A DNA stretch of 64,000 nucleotides from Mimachlamys varia (taxonomy: Eukaryota > Mollusca > Bivalvia > Pectinida > Pectinidae). The stretch covers positions 36,177,405-36,241,404 of the forward strand of contig OX392530.1 of assembly GCA_947623455.1 (NCBI GenBank), read 5' to 3'. Below the pieces are notes generated by a model. The model searched no databases. It saw only the letters and a program-made list of their open reading frames with translations, and was not told the origin of the DNA. Below, one piece after another: positions 60,701 to 64,000 of the stretch; the first letter of the stretch is position 1; each line of letters opens with the position of its first letter. The position numbers were made by a program, and so were the translations under genes.

Positions 60701-63371
60701 AGATAGATATAGCTTTAGGGTAAGATAGATATAGCTCTAGGGTAAGATAGATATAGCTCTAGGGTAAGATAAATATAGCTCTGGGGTAAGATAGATATAG
60801 CTCTGGGGTAAGATAGATATAGCTCTAGGGTAAGATAGATATAGCTCTGGGGTAAGATGGATATAGCTCTGGGGTAAGATAGATATAGCTCTAGGGTAAG
60901 ATGGATATAGCTCTGGGGTAAGATAGATGTAGCTCTGAGTAAGATAGATATAGCTCTGGGGTAAGATAGATATAGCTCTAGGGTAAGATAGATATAGCTC
61001 TGAGTAAGATAGATATAGCTCTGGGGTAAGGTAGATATAGCTCTGGGGTAAGATAGATATAGCCCTGAGTAAGATAGATATAGCTCTGGGGTAAGATAGA
61101 TATAGCTCTAGGGTAAGATAGATATAGCTCTGAGTAAGATAGATATAGCTCTGGGGTAAGATAGATATAGCTCTGGGGTAAGATGGATATAGCTCTGGGG
61201 TAAGATGGATATAGCTCTGGGGTAAGATAGATATAGCTCTGGGGTAAGGTAGATATAGCTCTGGGGTAAGATAGATATAGCTCTGGGGTAAGATAGATAT
61301 AGCTCTGGGGTAAGGTAGATATAGCTCTGAGTAAGATAGATATAGCTCTGGGGTAAGATAGATATAGCTCTGGGGTAAGATAGATATAGCTCTGGGGTAA
61401 GATAGATATAGCTCTGGGGTAAGATAGATATAGCTCTGGGGTAAGATAAATTTAGCTCTGAATAAGAAATACTCTTATATATACTGTATATATACTTGTT
61501 TTGCATTTACTTTAAGAAAATAGTAGGTAGTTTAACTTTTCTATTTACATATAATCTGTTCTTTTATTACCAGGCAAATTCAACCTTGAGGTATTTATAA
61601 ACAAGTGAAATCAAGCTGAAATGCATCATTACAGAGCTTGTCTGGGGTAACAGGTAAAGGTATGACACTGTATACGGTTCTGCTTCGTTTTGTAGAGAAA
61701 CGAGGCGTTTGTCGACACAAAGAAGATGGCCATCGTGAAGAAAAGGGTGAAACCATTAGATACACAATCAGAGTTTGAATCTAGGAAGTAAGTTACATGC
61801 TCAATTTACTACAGTAGAGGTGGAAGAATGTTCATCTTTGACCAATCTGATTAAAATACAGATCCTTGTTCTCACTCCGTTTTACAAGGATCTGACAACA
61901 TCCCATTAGAGGTCACGTTTAGATGACCTTTGTCTCCTCTTTACTTAACATTAAAATAAATTTCCAATGACCTGTCATCTTGCAGCAAGCCATTTCATCA
62001 CATTATTCCACATGAACTTTTTGGTGACGAAATGACTAAACGGACAAATGCGATCATGCAAGCTTTGTCACCTTAAAATTTCACTGTCAAGATTCTGACA
62101 GTAGTAATTTGATTGGCTAATGCAAAAGGTCATTGGGACATGACCCCCTATGGGATTTTCTCCGAACTTAACGCAGCAGAGATACTTTTACGGAACGGCG
62201 CTGAGATCAAGATATGATTTTAATCAGATTGCATCTTTGACATTATAATTTTTTATGTGCCGAAATCACTTCCAGAATATTTCTGGAATTGGATAAGTCT
62301 TATAAATATATTTTCTCTTGAATATGAATATTGCGTGATAGATGGGAATGTGATACTTTATAGGGGTAAGATACATCCTGGCATTTCATATTTGGGTCAG
62401 GCCTAGACTGTGATAGGCCTGGACTGTAATAGACCTGGACTGTTATAGGCCTAGAATGTTATAGACTGGACTGTGTTAGGCCTGGACTGTGCTAGGCCTG
62501 GACTGTGATAGGCCTTGGCTGTGATAGGCCAGGACTAGAGGAGTCATTCCGTTAGCTCGATTGGTTGAGCACAAGACCAGTAGTAGTTATCAGGCATCTC
62601 TGGGGGTGGGGGGGATTATTCTTTAGCTCGATTGATTGAGTGTAAGACTAATAGTCCGGCTTATCGTGTTTGATCCCTAGTGGAGACATTTAAAAATGGT
62701 TACGACCTCTGTTATATTATTTAGGTTATACCTGTCAGTGAATACTAGTAGAATTATGGCTAAATATTGGCAAAGTTACAACTGAGTATTAATAAAATTG
62801 AGAATGAATTTCACTTTCTCAGGCTATGGGAACAAGTAACAAGAAATCTAAAACAACAGAATGTAGAAATTGCAACAGAGTTTAAACAGAAATTGGAACA
62901 TCGCCAAAGGACAGAGGCAAAAGAAAGAAAGGAACAAGGACTGAAGTGGGAAACCAAGGTACGTTATTGTCTTTGTTATTTTGGCTACCATTTGTTCTCA
63001 AATTGTGGTCTAAGACTTCCTTTAGTAAATATATTACATACAAGTTTATGTTGAGTAATGATTTCATTCATACAGGCTTCTGTAGTCTTCTGATGTATCT
63101 TGGGTCAGTAAAATTGACATACCCGTAACTCCTTGTAAAAATATTTGCAGTTCAGCTCCAGCTACTATTAACAACATTTTAAGTGAAAGCAAAGTAAATA
63201 TCTGCTATATTATAAGGTAGATTATAAAATTGGTCGCTAAAATGACTCCATAACAATTGTGTACCATTTCAGCAATTCCATGAAGTAGGTGAACATTGGG
63301 TTTATGATCGGCCGTTATTGAAACGTCTTGGCAAGGGAACACCCACACGTACCCCGACAGACTCATTGTAA
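33780..63371 (+). CDS. OSBPL9: Oxysterol-binding protein-related protein 9 (ORP9, long form)
   Basis: Lipid transfer protein of ER-Golgi/endosome contact sites that exchanges PI4P with sterol or phosphatidylserine. Exons: 33780-33887, 36339-36389, 37117-37195, 37697-37773, 38453-38548, 38826-38903, 39572-39622, 44037-44124, 46447-46566, 53690-53804, 54874-54980, 55443-55472, 55781-55943, 56616-56784, 57629-57713, 58186-58360, 59113-59209, 59850-59975, 61696-61787, 62823-62958, 63273-63371. Every phase agrees; the sum is 2,142 nt, 713 residues plus TAA (human long form about 736). The start [20 protein letters not shown] is nearly that of vertebrate ORP9. Order: PH domain (2-105), coiled coil (about 106-180), disordered linker, FFAT motif, OSBP domain (about 340-690), basic helix and C-terminal tail. 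Introns 7, 9 and 18 are swollen by large minisatellites. Confidence 0.96.
34921..34943. repeat. Perfect 11-bp inverted repeat
   Basis: GCCCGGTGTGA and its exact inverse flank one base. A second imperfect GC-rich pair (AATACCTGGCC / GGCCGGGTATT) follows at about 34973-35011. Both lie in OSBPL9 intron 1, perhaps ends of a mobile element. Confidence 0.7.
36401..36450. repeat. Perfect 25-bp tandem duplication 11 bp after OSBPL9 exon 2 donor
   Basis: TCTCTACTCTCACATTAGTA plus TAGAG occurs twice with no mismatch. It starts 11 bp downstream of the exon end, so it does not copy the donor. Confidence 0.9.
36799..37048 (+). mobile_element. Intact tRNA-derived SINE with 12-bp target-site duplication
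   Basis: The body 36811-37036 is flanked by direct repeats AATTTGATTATA (36799-36810 and 37037-37048). The head has an A box (TGGCTGAGTGGTTAAGG) and a decayed B box (GCGTTCGTAAATCCC), Leu/Ser-like; then a conserved middle, the tail motif TCCTTAAATGACTCTGGCTG and an A-rich end with CCAAA repeats. It sits in OSBPL9 intron 2. Confidence 0.9.
38062..38238. mobile_element. 177-bp MITE in OSBPL9 intron 4
   Basis: Terminal inverted repeats of 26 bp with two mismatches: AGGGCTATTCCAGTAAAATA at the left, and AGGGCTGTTCCATTAAAATA on reading the right end inverted; both continue TCTACC. The flank suggests a TA or TTA target duplication. Confidence 0.8.
39884..43600. repeat. 47-bp minisatellite, about 78 copies, in OSBPL9 intron 7
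   Basis: Unit includes GTATACCAGTTATAACACTG and GGTAATGGGGAAACTTTAAC. Variants: GTGGTAATGG or GTGGTGATGG, CCTGACTGTATAC or CTTGACTTTATAC. Copies decay towards the right end (43430-43660). It begins about 260 bp past the exon 7 donor and does not resemble it. Confidence 0.95.
44945..45120. repeat. 86-bp tandem duplication in OSBPL9 intron 8
   Basis: GTGGCTGGAGAGGGTGCCCT begins both copies (44948 and 45034); each ends AAGGTCACACTCAGT. Nearly identical, so recent. A looser duplication (GTATTAAATG...GGCGCA) follows at about 45240-45350. Confidence 0.85.
46561..48300. repeat. 59-bp minisatellite, about 29 copies, containing OSBPL9 exon 9 donor
   Basis: Each unit has ACAGGGGGTACGTCTCACAC (exon end, donor, intron start), a C/T-rich stretch ending TTCTCCAG, then TCACCTCTACAAACATACCT, which resembles the last 30 nt of exon 9 (TCCTCTACCAGCACTCCT). 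The first unit overlaps the true junction at 46566/46567. Long open frames across the array are by-products of the repeat. Confidence 0.93.
49428..49569. mobile_element. Foldback element / long hairpin
   Basis: Arms of about 66 bp around a 10-bp loop (GAGCTTTAGC): the left arm starts GTGGTTGTTGGATATGGAAT, the right arm ends with its inverse with few mismatches. An outer inverted pair (TTTCTACCACAATGATA near 49584; its inverse near 49860) suggests a larger composite element to about 49876. Confidence 0.8.
49880..51480. repeat. 43-bp minisatellite with two subfamilies, OSBPL9 intron 9
   Basis: 49880-50460 carries GGTATAGTTAGTAAAGTGAG units; 50530-51450 carries TTTTAGTAAGTAGCACGAGG units; both are 43 bp and share CAGTTAGTGGAATG. 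The second block is very homogeneous (about 21 copies). Related text at 49060-49110 and 49320-49400 lies on the far side of the foldback element. Confidence 0.92.
51679..52055. repeat. 27-bp minisatellite, 14 copies, beginning at an acceptor-like site
   Basis: Units read CTTCTGTTATTGATAGTGTC plus CAATCAG. The first follows TTTTTCTTTTCAAATCAG, a good acceptor. The unit is nine codons and open, encoding (S/P)ASVIDS(V/I)Q repeats in the phase that OSBPL9 exon 9 would supply. No homology to ORP9; coding use is doubtful. Confidence 0.9.
53190..53690. repeat. Degenerate ~50-bp tandem repeat running into OSBPL9 exon 10 acceptor
   Basis: Units such as AGTTCATTGATAAATTTATA and ATAATTATGTAGATAGGGTA, 45-65 bp apart. 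One unit, GTTCATTGATGATTTCAGAA at about 53349, resembles the true junction AATTGATTAATGATTCCAG|AAGGA, so the acceptor region may be part of the repeat. Confidence 0.75.
53690..55472 (+). other. OSBPL9: ORP9 acidic linker with FFAT motif
   Basis: Exons 10-12. Exon 10 reads [14 protein letters not shown]; the core D272-F-F-D-A-E-D278 with its acidic flank is a near-consensus FFAT motif for binding VAP on the ER, clearer than the EDEFYDADEF of the vertebrate protein. A second, weaker FFAT-like stretch (SEDDYFDELYDE) spans exons 11-12. Exon 12 is only 30 nt, a possible cassette microexon, although its length keeps the frame. Confidence 0.85.
54295..54798. mobile_element. Possible MITE with GGGC..ATTCATGA ends
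   Basis: The left end GGGCCTGTATTCATGATCAG and the inverse of the right end GGGCTCATATTCATGAAACT are similar. Related single ends occur near 18430-18470 and 37995-38040. Confidence 0.4.
56051..56087. repeat. Short hairpin
   Basis: TTATAAAACAAGAA and its exact inverse around a 9-bp loop in OSBPL9 intron 13. No U-tract or gene context that would make it a terminator. Confidence 0.7.
56776..56875. repeat. 47-bp tandem duplication including OSBPL9 exon 14 donor
   Basis: AAAACTACGGTAGTTATTTG (exon end plus donor GTAGTT) occurs at 56776 and again 47 bp later, each followed by TGAGATATATAGA and a GGAAAGTC-like end. Two copies only. Confidence 0.9.
56927..57404. mobile_element. MITE, second copy of the 3311-3760 family (opposite orientation)
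   Basis: Reverse-complement match along the length of copy A, including TTCCACTTAATATCACCCCT at the left and GAGGAATGCACCGTA at the right. It sits in OSBPL9 intron 14. The left terminus is eroded. Confidence 0.75.
59962..61458. repeat. 22-bp minisatellite, about 68 copies, containing OSBPL9 exon 18 donor
   Basis: Unit TATAGCTCTGGGGTAAGATA plus GA. The first unit is the real exon end (TATAGCTCTGGG|GTAAGA at 59975/59976). Nearly every copy keeps GTAAGA; variants have CTCTAGGGTAAG, CTCTGAGTAAG or GATGGATA, arranged in higher-order blocks. Confidence 0.95.
62395..62535. repeat. ~16-bp tandem repeat, about eight copies
   Basis: TAGGCCTGGACTGTGA and variants in OSBPL9 intron 19. Confidence 0.85.
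62545..62695 (+). mobile_element. Two tandem tRNA-like SINE heads
   Basis: TTAGCTCGATTGGTTGAGCA near 62552 and TTAGCTCGATTGATTGAGTG near 62623 are A-box-like; the second is followed by a B-box-like GTGTTTGATCCC. A G-rich run separates them. Degenerate, not a tRNA gene. Confidence 0.5.
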
Positions 63372-64000
63372 CCATGGCAACCAAATCCTGGAAACCCATA
63401 CCTTTTAATTTAAAACTAACTAGCTCACAGGACAATCAAAAGAATCATGTGGCACAGACAATTAGTTTTACATAATGGTACTTTTAGATTTTCTTATCGC
63501 TGTGGAAACAATTTTCTTCTGTTAATAAGACTTTTCACCTGTGTTTTGAGGGTATGTGATTTCATCATGTGCAACAACAAACCAACATGCTAGAATGGTG
63601 GCAGTGTGGACAATTTGCATGATTTATGTATTTATTACTTTAGCAGATATAATGTTAAATATTTGTAACCAAAGAAACAGGTACAATCCCAGACTTCCAT
63701 TTAAATAGGAGTGCTATCATGTATGTAGTTTATGGTTATGTGACTGGTGGGATGACATGTACAGGCTTCCATAGAATTGGTGCAATATACAGAGGGCTTT
63801 TGGGGTGGATACAGACTATCATATCACTGTGATTTTATTATTACATAATGTAGATAACGACAAAGGTCTACATAGCCACCTTAAATAGAAAACAAACTGT
63901 TTACAGTTCATGTTTGTTAAAATATCAACATAATTCAAGGGTAATTCATGTGGATGTTAAAATAGTGTTAAGTGCAATTCATGAGGAGATGAATGTTATG
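63372..64000 (+). other. OSBPL9: OSBPL9 3' UTR and possibly downstream DNA
   Basis: Non-coding AT-rich sequence after the TAA. I could not choose a poly(A) site with confidence. No other gene is seen. Confidence 0.5.

Larger units (their letters stand above)
55781..63371 (+). other. OSBPL9: ORP9 OSBP-related lipid-binding domain (exons 13-21)
   Basis: [20 protein letters not shown] (lid region), [10 protein letters not shown] (residues about 420-429) and the family signature EQVSHHPP (465-472), whose two histidines bind PI4P phosphate. Then [34 protein letters not shown] sequence and the terminal basic helix [10 protein letters not shown]. The end (LKRLGKG then [10 protein letters not shown]) is slightly longer than in vertebrates. 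The 3' UTR runs to the window edge. Confidence 0.93.

Noticed and set aside
61108..61506. 132-codon minus-strand open frame of [16 protein letters not shown] repeats
   Set aside because: It is the antisense of the 22-bp donor array, inside an OSBPL9 intron.
62623..62690. Possible tRNA gene
   Set aside because: A and B boxes are recognisable but the arms do not pair as a tRNA should; better seen as SINE sequence.

Overview
This window is animal nuclear DNA: AT-rich, with small exons (15 to about 1,000 bp) split by GT-AG introns and many short transposons and tandem repeats. Protein similarity, a tRNA-derived SINE with a mollusc-style tail and the MITE families suggest a lophotrochozoan, probably a bivalve or other mollusc. 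The species cannot be fixed from sequence alone.

Three conserved genes fill most of it. (1) 1-14272, minus strand: an EPS15 homologue (endocytic adaptor with three EH domains, a coiled coil and a DPF-rich tail), cut at the left edge before its stop and with two alternative coding first exons. (2) 22145-33548, minus strand: a complete DEPDC1 homologue (DEP domain, RhoGAP-like region, conserved C-terminal domain) in 12 exons, with one exon junction that carries an apparent 2-bp frame error. (3) 33780-63371, plus strand: a complete OSBPL9/ORP9 homologue (PH domain, FFAT motif, OSBP lipid-transfer domain) in 21 exons; the reconstructed reading frame is 714 codons including the stop. DEPDC1 and OSBPL9 are head to head, with start codons 231 bp apart and probably a shared promoter. 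From 14.3 to 22.1 kb I see no gene, only repeats.

The most unusual aspect is the tandem repeats. At least four separate arrays, plus two or three recent two-copy duplications, have a repeat unit that includes an exon-intron junction of the host gene: the donors of EPS15 exon 8, DEPDC1 exon 11, and OSBPL9 exons 9, 14 and 18, and the acceptors of DEPDC1 exon 10 and probably OSBPL9 exon 10. Splice sites appear to be repeatedly seeding minisatellites here, copying functional-looking donors tens of times. In OSBPL9 intron 9 each 59-bp unit also carries a potential acceptor, so the array resembles a row of about 29 possible in-frame 30-nt cassettes. Other arrays (47-bp, 43-bp) show internal higher-order duplication or are broken by a foldback element.

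Transposons include a ~446-bp TA-flanked MITE (two copies), a 397-bp MITE (two copies of equal length), a 177-bp MITE, a nested pair upstream of EPS15, an intact SINE with a 12-bp target-site duplication, and several degenerate tRNA-like SINE pieces. All exon calls rest on homology recalled from known families plus splice-site and phase consistency; none has transcript support here.
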